A DNA stretch of 64,000 nt, from NCBI GenBank assembly GCA_902506225.1, contig LR733345.1, positions 124,001 through 188,000 on the forward strand. The letters are read 5' to 3'. This DNA comes from Faucicola sp902506225. GTDB taxonomy: Bacteria; Pseudomonadota; Gammaproteobacteria; Pseudomonadales; Moraxellaceae. A program made the translations under genes and the position numbers. This document shows, piece by piece, positions 17,522 to 28,403 of this stretch. Every line of letters starts with the position of its first letter. The first letter of the stretch is position 1. Under the pieces are notes generated by a model. It was not told where the DNA came from, did not search any database, and worked only from the letters and a program-made list of their open reading frames with translations.

Positions 17522-18751
17522 ATGCAGGACTATCAGCCTAACTTAAACCCGGCGCAGCAGGCTGCCTTATTGTTGTGGCATTTAGTGAACTTATCGGTGC
17601 CTGTTTATAACAAGCTTGTAGCGCGTTTTGGTAGCGCTGAACAAGCGATTCAAGCTAAGCTGGCAGATTGGCAAGCACTGGGCTTGCATGATAATCACCA
17701 CAAACGCTTTGCTGAGTTTATCAGCGCCAGTCGAATCAGCCAATTTTTGCATGATACGCTATTAGAACTATCACAAGGGCAGTATGGTGTGGTGTTTGAT
17801 AATGACCCTTTATATCCGACGCAGTTAAAAAACATCTATGACCCACCTCCTTTGCTATTGTATCAAGGCAACTTATCTGCCTTAAGCCAACCACAATTGG
17901 CGATCGTTGGAAGTCGTAAACCTAGCCCACATGCCGAAAAAATTGCCTTTGATATGGCGCAATATTTGGCGCACGAAGGTTTATGGATCACCAGTGGCAT
18001 GGCAGAAGGCATTGACAAACAAGCGCATTTAGGTGCATTAAGTCTACAGATGACAGGTACACAAGGTGGTACTATTGCGGTACTGGGCAATGGTATTAAA
18101 CATTGTTACCCAAAAAATCATGCCAGCCTTAAAGCCCATATTATTGCGTCAGGCGGCTGCGTCATTAGTGAATTATTGCCTGATATGCCGAGCAATCGCT
18201 ACCATTTTCCAAGGCGCAATCGACTCGTCGCTGGGCTAAGTTTGGCAACTTTGGTTGTAGAAGCCGCTGCCAAAAGCGGCTCGCTCATCACTGCCAGAGA
18301 AGCCAACGAGCAAGGCAAACAAGTTTTTGCTATTCCTAGTCATATTGACAACCTCAACGCCAAAGGTTGCCACCAATTGATTCGTGAGGGTGCGACCTTG
18401 GTCGATCATCCATCACAAATTTTGGAAGATTTATCAATTTTTAAATCACCGATTGTCAAAACCACTGAGGTTGAACCAGCGCCAAAAGTTGCACAGGCAG
18501 TGAGCAATAGCCCTCAATTACCGTCCGAATCAGCACCAAACACCCAGCCGCACCAAGCGCCATTGGCGATGGATGTGCCGCTGCATTTGCAGACACTACT
18601 TAATCAACTCGATTGGGTAGGGCAAGATTTAGACAGCTTGGTCGATAAGACCCGCACCGATATTGCCACGCTCATGGGCTGGCTGATTGAACTTGAACTA
18701 ATGGGACTGGTGATGCAGCGCGGCGGTTTATATATGCGCTGCCGCCCTTAA
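17522..18751 (+). CDS. dprA: DNA processing protein DprA/Smf
   Basis: Protects incoming single-stranded DNA and loads RecA during natural transformation. The protein has 409 residues. A helical N-terminal region is followed by the Rossmann-like DprA core (about 95-305), marked by LAIVGSRKPS, TSGMAEGIDKQAH, VLGNGI and PRRNRLVAGLS. The C-terminal winged-helix (DML1-like) region ends in LMGLVMQRGG.YMR. The ATG at 17522 is 8 bases after AAGGAA; a GTG directly before it is an alternative. Its presence suggests competence, which is common in Moraxella, but other com genes are outside the window. Confidence 0.95.
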   Translation: MQDYQPNLNPAQQAALLLWHLVNLSVPVYNKLVARFGSAEQAIQAKLADWQALGLHDNHHKRFAEFISASRISQFLHDTLLELSQGQYGVVFDNDPLYPTQLKNIYDPPPLLLYQGNLSALSQPQLAIVGSRKPSPHAEKIAFDMAQYLAHEGLWITSGMAEGIDKQAHLGALSLQMTGTQGGTIAVLGNGIKHCYPKNHASLKAHIIASGGCVISELLPDMPSNRYHFPRRNRLVAGLSLATLVVEAAAKSGSLITAREANEQGKQVFAIPSHIDNLNAKGCHQLIREGATLVDHPSQILEDLSIFKSPIVKTTEVEPAPKVAQAVSNSPQLPSESAPNTQPHQAPLAMDVPLHLQTLLNQLDWVGQDLDSLVDKTRTDIATLMGWLIELELMGLVMQRGGLYMRCRP

Positions 18752-18799
18752 TTTTGATAAGCGATGAGCAAAAAAAACTAAAAATAATCGAGGTATATA

Positions 18800-19405
18800 A
18801 TGCAATTTAATGACACTCAGCTCGATGCAGTTCAGCAATTTTTACAAGCCGGCAATCTGCTCGCTTATCCAACCGAAGCGGTGTGGGGAATTGGCTGTGA
18901 CCCGTTTAACGAAACAGCAGTGAAACAGATTTTAGCGATTAAACAACGTCCAATCGAAAAAGGCATGATTGTTATCACAGGCGATATTGCGCATATTCAG
19001 CCATTCTTGCAGCCGTTACCACAGCAGGTAGTCAACACCATTGCGGCAAGTTGGCAGTCTAGCGATGCACAAGCCACCACTTGGTTGTTACCGATTCCTG
19101 CATCATTGCAAGGCAAAATCCCCGAATGGGTCACAGGTGGGCGAGATAGCTTAGCCATACGGGTGATTAGCCATCCGATGATTGCCAAACTATGTAATCA
19201 CATTGCCCACGTAGACAACAATAACCCGTTTGGATTTTTGGTATCCACAAGTTGTAACCTATCGGGTTTAACACCTGCTACTGATTTTGCGGCTGCTTAT
19301 CATTACTTCGGTGATGCCATCGGTTATTTACTCGGCGACACCCTTGGATTTGTTCGACCTAGCCAGATTTTTGATGCGATAACCCAACAACAAGTACGCG
19401 CTTAA
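18800..19405 (+). CDS. tsaC: L-threonylcarbamoyladenylate synthase TsaC
   Basis: Makes threonylcarbamoyl-AMP from threonine, bicarbonate and ATP, the first step in t6A37 tRNA modification. The protein has 201 residues, the short YrdC-only form. Family cues are the N-terminal LLAYPTEAVWGIGCDP and IKQRP..KGMIVI, then SLAIRVISHP and STSCNLSG. It follows dprA by 48 bases on the same strand, so the two are probably co-transcribed. Confidence 0.94.
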   Translation: MQFNDTQLDAVQQFLQAGNLLAYPTEAVWGIGCDPFNETAVKQILAIKQRPIEKGMIVITGDIAHIQPFLQPLPQQVVNTIAASWQSSDAQATTWLLPIPASLQGKIPEWVTGGRDSLAIRVISHPMIAKLCNHIAHVDNNNPFGFLVSTSCNLSGLTPATDFAAAYHYFGDAIGYLLGDTLGFVRPSQIFDAITQQQVRA

Positions 19406-19511
19406 CACCTTGTTTTTAGCAATTTTTATCTTCTCATGTCATAAATACGCAAATTTAATGTGGATTTCATAGTAAAAACACCATTTTGACCCGAAAATAA
19501 TGCGACTTACT

Positions 19512-19539
19512 CTTGAAATCAAAGAGATTCACCACTATC
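19512..19539 (+). promoter_or_regulatory. Sigma-32-like heat-shock promoter of grpE
   Basis: CTTGAAA at 19512-19518 and CCACTATCA (19532-19540) are spaced about as in sigma-32 promoters (CTTGAA, 13-15 bases, CCCCATNT). The -10 match is moderate. It lies about 80 bases upstream of grpE. Confidence 0.45.
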
Positions 19540-19617
19540 AAAGATAATAACTTTAACCGTTTTAACGTGTAACTGTTACCCTGGTGACGATTACTTTGAT
19601 AATAGGAGTGATGATTG

Positions 19618-20217
19618 ATGAATTCAGCTGATAATAACCAAAATACGCAACCGCATAACCAAACTGATGCCACGTCAAATGTATTAGGCGAAGCAATAAG
19701 CGAATCTGAGCCAACTAGCGAACCAAAAATTATTGACAGTCAAGTAGATTTGACTACTTACCAAAATCGCATTGCCGAGCTTGAAGCTCAAATCAAAGAA
19801 GCCAAAGAAGCCCAGGCCCGTGCCAACGCTGAAGCCTACAATGCGCGTAACCGCATGGAGCAAGAAACCGAAAAAACCAAAAAATTTGCCTTAGAAAAAT
19901 TTGCCAAAGACCTATTAGACACGGTTGATAACCTTGAACGTGCGATTGAAAATAGCCAATCCGACAATGATCCTGTGTTTGAAGGCGTCAAACTTACTCA
20001 CAAATCGCTGATTGCGGTGCTAGAAAAATACGGCGTTAAAGTGGTCAATCCACAAGGCGAAACATTCAATGCCGACCTGCATGAAGCCGTGGGTATCGAT
20101 CCAGAAGCAAGCGCCAACCAAGTCGGTCAAGTACTACAAAAAGGTTATACGCTACATGAGCGTTTATTGCGCCCAGCCATGGTTCGCGTAGGTAGCCAGG
20201 AATCAAGCAGTAAATAA
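19618..20217 (+). CDS. grpE: GrpE, nucleotide exchange factor of DnaK
   Basis: Releases ADP from DnaK in the chaperone cycle. The protein has 199 residues. An acidic, low-complexity N-terminus leads into a long coiled coil (about 40-95, NRIAELEAQIKEAKEAQARA). The beta-wing head is marked by NPQGETFNADLHEAV and ends in LLRPAMVRV. The ATG at 19618 has AGGAG 9 bases upstream. It sits directly before dnaK (143-base gap holding a separate promoter). No dnaJ follows in this window. Confidence 0.96.
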   Translation: MNSADNNQNTQPHNQTDATSNVLGEAISESEPTSEPKIIDSQVDLTTYQNRIAELEAQIKEAKEAQARANAEAYNARNRMEQETEKTKKFALEKFAKDLLDTVDNLERAIENSQSDNDPVFEGVKLTHKSLIAVLEKYGVKVVNPQGETFNADLHEAVGIDPEASANQVGQVLQKGYTLHERLLRPAMVRVGSQESSSK

Positions 20218-20265
20218 TGGATTAACCGATTGGTAACAAATGTAGCAAAAAAATTTTGCTAACTG

Positions 20266-20295
20266 CTTGAAAAAAACCCTCGGTAAACCCATATA
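20266..20295 (+). promoter_or_regulatory. Sigma-32-like heat-shock promoter of dnaK
   Basis: CTTGAAA (20266-20272), 15-base spacer, CCCATATA (20288-20295): a close match to the sigma-32 consensus, 65 bases upstream of the dnaK ATG. This gives dnaK its own heat-inducible start besides read-through from grpE. Confidence 0.6.
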
Positions 20296-20360
20296 AAAAT
20301 ACAAGACAACGTGGTGCTCATCACCACTTACCATCAAAATAAAAATTGGAGAATTTAATT

Positions 20361-22283
20361 ATGGCTAAAATTATTGGTATTGACTTAGGTACAACCAACT
20401 CATGTGTTGCAGTGATGGAAGGTGACAAAGTTAAAGTCATCGAAAATGCTGAAGGCGCACGTACCACCCCATCAATCGTTGCTTATAAAGAGGACGGCGA
20501 AATCTTAGTGGGTCAAGCAGCCAAACGCCAAGCGGTAACCAACCCACAAAATACCTTATTTGCTATCAAGCGTTTGATTGGTCGCAAGTTTGAAGACAAA
20601 GTCGTGCAAAAAGACATCGCCATGGTGCCATATAAAATTGTCAAAGCTGACAATGGCGATGCCTGGGTTGAGGTTAACGGTAAAAAATTAGCACCACCAC
20701 AAATCTCTGCTGAAATTTTGAAAAAAATGAAAAAAACTGCAGAAGATTATCTAGGTGAAAACGTCACTGAAGCGGTAGTAACGGTACCTGCTTATTTTAA
20801 TGACAGCCAACGTCAAGCCACTAAAGACGCAGGTAAAATCGCAGGTCTTGATGTCAAACGTATTATCAACGAACCTACAGCGGCAGCTTTAGCCTACGGT
20901 TTGGACAAAAAAGGCGGGCCAGACCGTAAGATTGCGGTTTATGACTTAGGTGGTGGTACATTCGATATTTCAATCATTGAAATCGCAGACGTTGACGGCG
21001 AGCAGCAATTTGAAGTACTTTCAACCAATGGTGACACCTTCTTAGGTGGTGAAGACTTTGACTTAGCCTTAATCGACTACTTGGTTGAAGAATTCAAAAA
21101 AGAAAACGGTGTGAACCTAAAAGGTGACCCGCTAGCAATGCAGCGCCTAAAAGAAGCGGCAGAGAAAGCTAAAATCGAACTTTCTAGCTCACAAAGCACG
21201 GATATTAATTTACCGTACATCACGGCAGATGCGACAGGTCCAAAACACTTAGTGGTAAACGTAACCCGTGCCAAGTTAGAAAGTTTAACTGAAGCGCTGG
21301 TCAACCGTACCATTGAGCCTTGTAAAATCGCACTGAGTGACGCCGGCTTAAAAGCGTCTGATATTGATGACGTTATCTTGGTAGGTGGTCAAAGCCGTAT
21401 GCCACTGGTACAACAACGTGTTCAAGAATTTTTTGGCAAAGAGCCACGTAAAGATGTGAACCCTGACGAAGCCGTAGCGATAGGTGCAGCAATTCAAGGT
21501 GCGGTACTGTCGGGCGATAAAACTGACGTACTACTGCTTGATGTCACACCGTTAACGCTAGGTATCGAAACCATGGGCGGCGTGTTAACACCAATCATTG
21601 AGAAAAACACCATGATTCCAACCAAGAAATCACAAGTGTTTTCTACAGCGGATGACAACCAACCTGCGGTAACTATTCAGGTGTACCAAGGTGAGCGTAA
21701 AATTGCCGCACAAAACAAATTGCTTGGACGTTTCGATTTGACCGATATTCCACCAGCACCGCGTGGCGTACCGCAAATTGAAGTTACCTTTGACATCAAC
21801 GCTGATGGCATCATGAATATCTCAGCTAAAGACAAAGGGACTGGTAAAGCACAAAGTATCCAAATCAAAGCCGACTCTGGTCTATCAGATGCTGAAATTG
21901 AGCAAATGATTCGTGATGCTGAAGCCCATGCCGCTGAAGATGCCAAATTTGCTGAACTTGCGCAAGTACGTAACGAAGCAGATGGCCGTATTCATGGCGT
22001 ACAAAAAGCCATGAAAGATGCCGCTAACAAAGTGACCGATAGCGACAAAGCCGCAGTAGAAGAAGCTATCAAAGCGCTAGAATTGGCGGTAAAAGAAGAT
22101 AATCTAGATGACATCAAGTCAAAACTTGAAGCCCTAGACAATGCCTTCTTACCGGTTAGTCAAAAAATTTACGCTGATGCAGGCGCGACTGCAGGAGCAG
22201 GTGATGCACAGCCACAACAAACCCAGCAAGATGATGGGGTTGTCGATGCAGAATTCACCGAAGTAAAAGATGACAACAAATAA
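20361..22283 (+). CDS. dnaK: Chaperone protein DnaK (Hsp70)
   Basis: ATP-driven folding chaperone, 640 residues (E. coli 638). The actin-like ATPase domain begins MAKIIGIDLGTTNSCVAV, with IINEPTAAALAYGLD and AVYDLGGGTFDIS. The interdomain linker DVLLLDVTPL, substrate domain and helical lid follow. The tail ends with the co-chaperone motif EFTEVKDDNK. The ATG at 20361 follows TGGAGAA. Strong terminator after the stop. Confidence 0.99.
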   Translation: MAKIIGIDLGTTNSCVAVMEGDKVKVIENAEGARTTPSIVAYKEDGEILVGQAAKRQAVTNPQNTLFAIKRLIGRKFEDKVVQKDIAMVPYKIVKADNGDAWVEVNGKKLAPPQISAEILKKMKKTAEDYLGENVTEAVVTVPAYFNDSQRQATKDAGKIAGLDVKRIINEPTAAALAYGLDKKGGPDRKIAVYDLGGGTFDISIIEIADVDGEQQFEVLSTNGDTFLGGEDFDLALIDYLVEEFKKENGVNLKGDPLAMQRLKEAAEKAKIELSSSQSTDINLPYITADATGPKHLVVNVTRAKLESLTEALVNRTIEPCKIALSDAGLKASDIDDVILVGGQSRMPLVQQRVQEFFGKEPRKDVNPDEAVAIGAAIQGAVLSGDKTDVLLLDVTPLTLGIETMGGVLTPIIEKNTMIPTKKSQVFSTADDNQPAVTIQVYQGERKIAAQNKLLGRFDLTDIPPAPRGVPQIEVTFDINADGIMNISAKDKGTGKAQSIQIKADSGLSDAEIEQMIRDAEAHAAEDAKFAELAQVRNEADGRIHGVQKAMKDAANKVTDSDKAAVEEAIKALELAVKEDNLDDIKSKLEALDNAFLPVSQKIYADAGATAGAGDAQPQQTQQDDGVVDAEFTEVKDDNK

Positions 22284-22310
22284 TCATTTAACCGGTTAAA
22301 TCATCAATAA

Positions 22311-22340
22311 AATACCGCCTTACGGCGGTATTTTTTATTT
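22311..22340 (+). terminator. Terminator after dnaK
   Basis: AATACCGCC (22311-22319) pairs with GGCGGTATT (22324-22332), 4-base loop, then a T-run. It insulates dnaK from the rRNA promoter 30 bases further on. Confidence 0.92.
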
Positions 22341-22366
22341 TATTTGAAAATTTTAAAAAAAAAGTG

Positions 22367-22394
22367 TTGACACCCATTCCAATTCACGTATAAT
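22367..22394 (+). promoter_or_regulatory. rRNA operon promoter P1
   Basis: Consensus-perfect TTGACA (22367-22372) and TATAAT (22389-22394) with a 16-base spacer, preceded by an A-tract that could act as an UP element. Confidence 0.9.
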
Positions 22395-22469
22395 ACGCCA
22401 CCACTGAGCGACAAAGAGTTTACAAATAAGTAAACAAGTTACGAAGCTTAGAAAGAATTAAAATAAAGC

Positions 22470-22499
22470 TTGACAGAGCAAACCAAAGCGTATTACAAT
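22470..22499 (+). promoter_or_regulatory. Possible rRNA operon promoter P2
   Basis: TTGACA (22470-22475) with TACAAT (22494-22499), 18-base spacer, about 100 bases after P1. Tandem P1/P2 promoters are common in rRNA operons. Confidence 0.5.
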
Positions 22500-22551
22500 A
22501 TCAAACTCACCAAATGATAGACGATATCTTTGGTACATTAAATAACAACGA

Positions 22552-22584
22552 ACACAAGAACAACTTGTGTGGATTTTCACTTAG
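22552..22584 (+). other. Left strand of the 16S RNase III processing stem
   Basis: The leader segment 22552-22584 is nearly complementary to 24190-24223 just after the 16S gene (shared core ACAAGAACAACTTG versus CAAGTTGTTCTTGT). Pairing would loop out the 16S precursor for RNase III cleavage. Confidence 0.75.
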
Positions 22585-22728
22585 GGCGATAAAATTAAGA
22601 CTTTAATTAATTATATTGTCAGAGTGAAGATACTCGTAAGTTTATTTGAGCAAAGACAGTATAAATAATTGAGTCAACAAATTAAATCTATTGACACCGC
22701 TACGCGGTGACAATAGATAGAAAGATTA

Positions 22729-24180
<1,452 letters not shown>

Positions 24181-24189
24181 ACTAAAGCA

Positions 24190-24223
24190 CTAAGTGAGAA
24201 TTCACAGCAAGTTGTTCTTGTGT
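24190..24223 (+). other. Right strand of the 16S RNase III processing stem
   Basis: Pairs with 22552-22584 in the leader; see that entry. It lies 10 bases after the 16S 3' end. Confidence 0.75.
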
Positions 24224-24287
24224 ATAAATAAGCTAATGGATTTTAGCTCGAACCTAAAATTGCGATGCAATTTTTTAACGGTTCTCG

Positions 24288-24364
24288 GGGTCTATAGCTC
24301 AGTTGGTTAGAGCACTGCCTTGATAAGGCAGGGGTCATAAGTTCAAGTCTTATTAGACCCACCA
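24288..24364 (+). tRNA. tRNA-Ile (GAT)
   Basis: 77-base cloverleaf in the 16S-23S spacer. The acceptor stem GGGTCTA/TAGACCC, anticodon loop CTTGATAAGG with anticodon GAT and an encoded CCA end are all present. Confidence 0.97.
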
Positions 24365-24410
24365 TTAGATGAGCTTAGTAAGCGCAAGCGAACTTAGCGA
24401 AACTTATGTA

Positions 24411-24487
24411 CCGCTACTTAATTGAGTCGTTACTTAATTGAGTAAAGATACATAAGACTTTAACCAGCTACAGTAATTAAGTAGCGG
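24411..24487. repeat. 13-bp inverted repeat in the tRNA-Ile/tRNA-Ala spacer
   Basis: CCGCTACTTAATT (24411-24423) is the exact reverse complement of AATTAAGTAGCGG (24475-24487), with 51 bases between. The right arm runs into the first bases of tRNA-Ala. The 16-mer TAATTAAGTAGCGGGG at 24474-24489 is identical to the right arm of the insert in 23S (25732-25747). A further direct repeat, TACTTAATTGAG, occurs twice just inside the left arm. Confidence 0.8.
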
Positions 24488-24561
24488 GGCCATAGCTCAG
24501 TTGGTAGAGCGCCTGCCTTGCACGCAGGAGGTCAGGAGTTCGACTCTCCTTGGCTCCACCA
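24486..24561 (+). tRNA. tRNA-Ala (TGC)
   Basis: 76-base cloverleaf with acceptor GGGGCCA/TGGCTCC, anticodon loop CTTGCACG (anticodon TGC) and encoded CCA. Ile-Ala in the spacer is the usual gammaproteobacterial pair. Confidence 0.97.
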
Positions 24562-25465
24562 TAATTAGCTTAATGTTATAAAGCAGACAGAGTAATTTAG
24601 TAAGTATTAAGAGATTACTTCAATCTGTTTTATCAGAAATCACGACCTGACGAAGGTCTGATAATTCAATAACAACATAGAGAAATGAGTCTGGGTTAAT
24701 TATCAAGTTCCAACGAAGATAATTAACCTTTACCGCACCTTGCTGCCTTTAGCAGACAGGTGCGGTATAAAAGTAAAGAGAACTGAATCAAGCGTAAACA
24801 TAGGTGAAGATCGTTACCATTACGAATATAACTCAAATAGAAAAGTGCAGTAAGCACTTGCTTGAAATCTCGAATTATTTCGAGATGCAGAGCAAGTAAT
24901 AGCTGTCACTCATTTGGCAACAAATGAAGCTATTTAGGGTTGTATAGTCAAGTAATGAAGTGCACATGGTGGATGCCTTGGCAGTCAGAGGCGATGAAAG
25001 ACGTGACAGCCTGCGAAAAGCGTCGGGGAGGCGGCAATATCCTGTGATCCGGCGATATCTGAATGGGGAAACCCACCTACCATAAGGTAGGTACCCCGCT
25101 ATATTTTATAGCGGGGGGCAAACCGGGAGAAGTGAAACATCTCAGTAACCCGAGGAAAAGACATCAATAGAGATTCCCCTAGTAGCGGCGAGCGAACGGG
25201 GAGGAGCCGACTGATTATAATTTAGAGGAATGACTTGGAAAGGTCAATCGTAGAGGGTGATAATCCCGTACTCGAAAGGTTATAAGAAGCATATTAAGTA
25301 GGGCGGAACACGAGAAATTCTGTCTGAAGATGGGGGGACCATCCTCCAAGGCTAAATACTCCTGACTGACCGATAGTGAACCAGTACCGTGAGGGAAAGG
25401 CGAAAAGAACCCCTGTGAGGGGAGTGAAATAGAACCTGAAACCGTGTGCATACAAGCAGTCGGAG

Positions 25466-25747
25466 CCCCGCTACTTAATTATTTTGGAATGATAATGTTC
25501 TACGTATATATACTCAAAGGTGAAGATGGTTCGCATTATTGTGGATACACATCAGACCTAAGACAACGATTTGCCGCCCATAACAGTGGTGGAAACAAAT
25601 CGACCAGTTACCAGCAATGGCAGCTATTATACTATGAAGCATATCAAACAAAACAATTAGCAATGAGAAGAGAGCAAACGCTCAAACATCATGGCAAAGT
25701 TTACCAGTCCTTAATCAAGCGACTGGCAGAATAATTAAGTAGCGGGG
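25466..25747 (+). mobile_element. Intervening sequence in 23S helix 25 with GIY-YIG gene
   Basis: The 23S sequence is interrupted between CAAGCAGTCGGAG and TGACGGCGTACC, the tip of helix 25 (about E. coli position 545), a known site for intervening sequences. The insert begins with CCCCGCTACTTAATTATT (25466-25483) and ends with its exact reverse complement (25730-25747), an 18-bp stem continuous with helix 25. Between the arms is one small ORF for a GIY-YIG protein. Known helix-25 inserts are cut out by RNase III without religation, leaving fragmented but functional 23S. I see no group I or II intron features. That the insert moves is inference. Confidence 0.85.
25495..25734 (+). CDS. GIY-YIG nuclease-domain protein encoded inside 23S rRNA
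   Basis: A 79-residue protein consisting of only a GIY-YIG domain, like the UPF0213/YhbQ group. Visible motifs are YVYIL (the GIY strand), HYCGYT (the YIG strand), DLRQRFAAHNSG (catalytic Arg) and MRREQTLKHH (metal-binding Glu). I chose the ATG at 25495 because TTTGGA lies 6 bases upstream; an in-frame ATG at 25489 is also possible. The stop TAA overlaps the right arm of the insert. The gene would be expressed from the pre-rRNA, perhaps from the piece freed by RNase III. Whether it cuts DNA to spread the insert, or acts on RNA, cannot be told from sequence. Confidence 0.85.
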   Translation: MFYVYILKGEDGSHYCGYTSDLRQRFAAHNSGGNKSTSYQQWQLLYYEAYQTKQLAMRREQTLKHHGKVYQSLIKRLAE

Positions 25748-26201
25748 TGACGGCGTACCTTTTGTATAATGGGTCAGCGACTTATATTCTGTAGCAAGGT
25801 TAACCGAATAGGGGAGCCGTAGGGAAACCGAGTCTTAATAGGGCGTCTAGTTGCAGGGTATAGACCCGAAACCGAGTGATCTATCCATGAGCAGGTTGAA
25901 AGTGACGTAACAGTTACCGGAGGACCGAACCCACTGTCGTTGAAAAGCCAGGGGATGACTTGTGGATAGGGGTNGTGACGGCGTACCTTTTGTATAATGG
26001 GTCAGCGACTTATATTCTGTAGCAAGGTTAACCGAATAGGGGAGCCGTAGGGAAACCGAGTCTTAATAGGGCGTCTAGTTGCAGGGTATAGACCCGAAAC
26101 CGAGTGATCTATCCATGAGCAGGTTGAAAGTGACGTAACAGTTACCGGAGGACCGAACCCACTGTCGTTGAAAAGCCAGGGGATGACTTGTGGATAGGGG
26201 T
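25747..26201 (+). repeat. 227-bp tandem duplication in 23S split by an N
   Basis: Bases 25747-25973 recur as 25975-26201, with a single N at 25974. The first copy starts exactly at the right end of the helix-25 insert. A functional 23S has this segment once, so two contigs were probably joined end to end without removing their overlap. Confidence 0.9.
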
Positions 26202-27318
26202 GAAAGGCTAATCAAACTCGGTGATAGCTGGTTCTCCCCGAAAGCTATTTAGGTAGCGCCTCGGACGAACACCATTGGGGGTAGAGCACTGTTTCGGCTA
26301 GGGGGTCATCTCGACTTACCAAACCGATGCAAACTCCGAATACCGATGAGTGATATCCGGGAGACAGACGGCGGGTGCTAACGTCCGTCGTCAAGAGGGA
26401 AACAACCCAGACCGCCAGCTAAGGCCCCAAATTCCTAGTTAAGTGGGAAACGATGTGGGAAGGCACAGACAGCTAGGAGGTTGGCTTAGAAGCAGCCATC
26501 CTTTAAAGAAAGCGTAATAGCTCACTAGTCGAGTCGGCCTGCGCGGAAGATGTAACGGGGCTCAAACTAGGAGCCGAAGCTGCGGATTTAATTGTTTCAA
26601 TTAAGTGGTAGGGGAGCATTGTGTAAGCCTGTGAAGGTGTGTTGTAAAGCATGCTGGAGGTATCACAAGAGCGAATGCTGACGTGAGTAACGACAATGCG
26701 AGTGAAAAGCTCGCACGCCGGAAGACCAAGGGTTCCAGTCCAACGTTAATCGGGGCTGGGTGAGTCGACCCCTAAGGCGAGGCCGAAAGGCGTAGTCGAT
26801 GGGAAATCGGTTAATATTCCGATACTTGTTTATGATGCGATGGAGGGACGGAGAAGGTTATGCCAGCTTGGCGATGGTTGTCCAAGTGGAAGGATGTAGT
26901 TAGGTTTAGTAGGCAAATCCGCTAGACTATTAATGAGATCTGATAGCAAGCTGTACTTGTACAGCGAAGTGGCAAATACCCTGCTTCCAGGAAAAGCTTC
27001 TAAGCGATAGTCATAAAGAAATCGTACCCTAAACCGACACAGGTGGTCAGGTAGAGAATACCAAGGCGCTTGAGAGAACTCTGCTGAAGGAACTAGGCAA
27101 AATGGTACCGTAACTTCGGGAGAAGGTACGCTGCCGATGGTGAGTAGACATGCTCTACAAAGCTATTGGCAGTCGCAGATACCAGGCCGCTGCAACTGTT
27201 TATTAAAAACACAGCACTCTGCAAACACGAAAGTGGACGTATAGGGTGTGATGCCTGCCCGGTGCTGGAAGGTTAATTGATGGGGTTAGCGTAAGCGAAG
27301 CTCTTGATCGAAGCCCCA

Positions 27319-27400
<82 letters not shown>

Positions 27401-27803
27401 TGATGGCGGCGCTGTCTCCAGCAGAGACTCAGTGAAATCGAAATCGCAGTGAAGATGCTGTGTACCCGCGGCTAGACGGAAAGACCCCGTGAACCTTTAC
27501 TACAGCTTTACATTGAACTTTGACCTTACCTGTGTAGGATAGGTGGGAGGCTTTGAAGCAGGCACGCCAGTGTCTGTGGAGCCATCCTTGAAATACCACC
27601 CTGGTAATGTTGGGGTTCTAACTCAAGCTTAACAGAGCTGAGGACAATGTATGGTGGGTAGTTTGACTGGGGCGGTCTCCTCCTAAAGAGTAACGGAGGA
27701 GTACGAAGGTGCGCTCAGAACGGTCGGAAATCGTTCGAAGAGTATAAAGGCAAAAGCGCGCTTAACTGCGAGACCCACAAGTCGAGCAGATACGAAAGTA
27801 GGT

Positions 27804-27879
<76 letters not shown>

Positions 27880-27935
27880 ACCGCCCAAGAGTTCATATCG
27901 ACGGCGGTGTTTGGCACCTCGATGTCGGCTCATCT

Positions 27936-27986
<51 letters not shown>

Positions 27987-28153
27987 AGGTACGCGAGCTG
28001 GGTTTAGAACGTCGTGAGACAGTTCGGTCCCTATCTACCGTGGGCGTTGGAAATTTGAGAGGATCTGCTCCTAGTACGAGAGGACCAGAGTGGACGAACC
28101 TCTGGTGTTTCGGTTGTGACGCCAGTCGCATTGCCGAGTAGCTATGTTCGGAT

Positions 28154-28190
<37 letters not shown>

Positions 28191-28403
28191 CTTAAGATTA
28201 GATTTCCCTAAAGAGCCGTTGTAGACTACGACGTTGATAGGTTGGGTGTGGAAGCACAGCGATGTGTGTAGCTAACCAATACTAATTGCTCGTTTGGCTT
28301 GACTATACAACGCCTAAATGGCTTTGTAGGTAATAACGATTATCACCTCGCTTGATATAGCTCATACTTTACTTTTAAAATAACTCATTCCTCTATCCCC
28401 CTT

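Noticed and set aside
25466..25747. Reading the 23S insert as a group I or group II intron
   Set aside because: There is no room for an intron core in about 40 non-coding bases, and the ends are a simple inverted repeat continuing helix 25.
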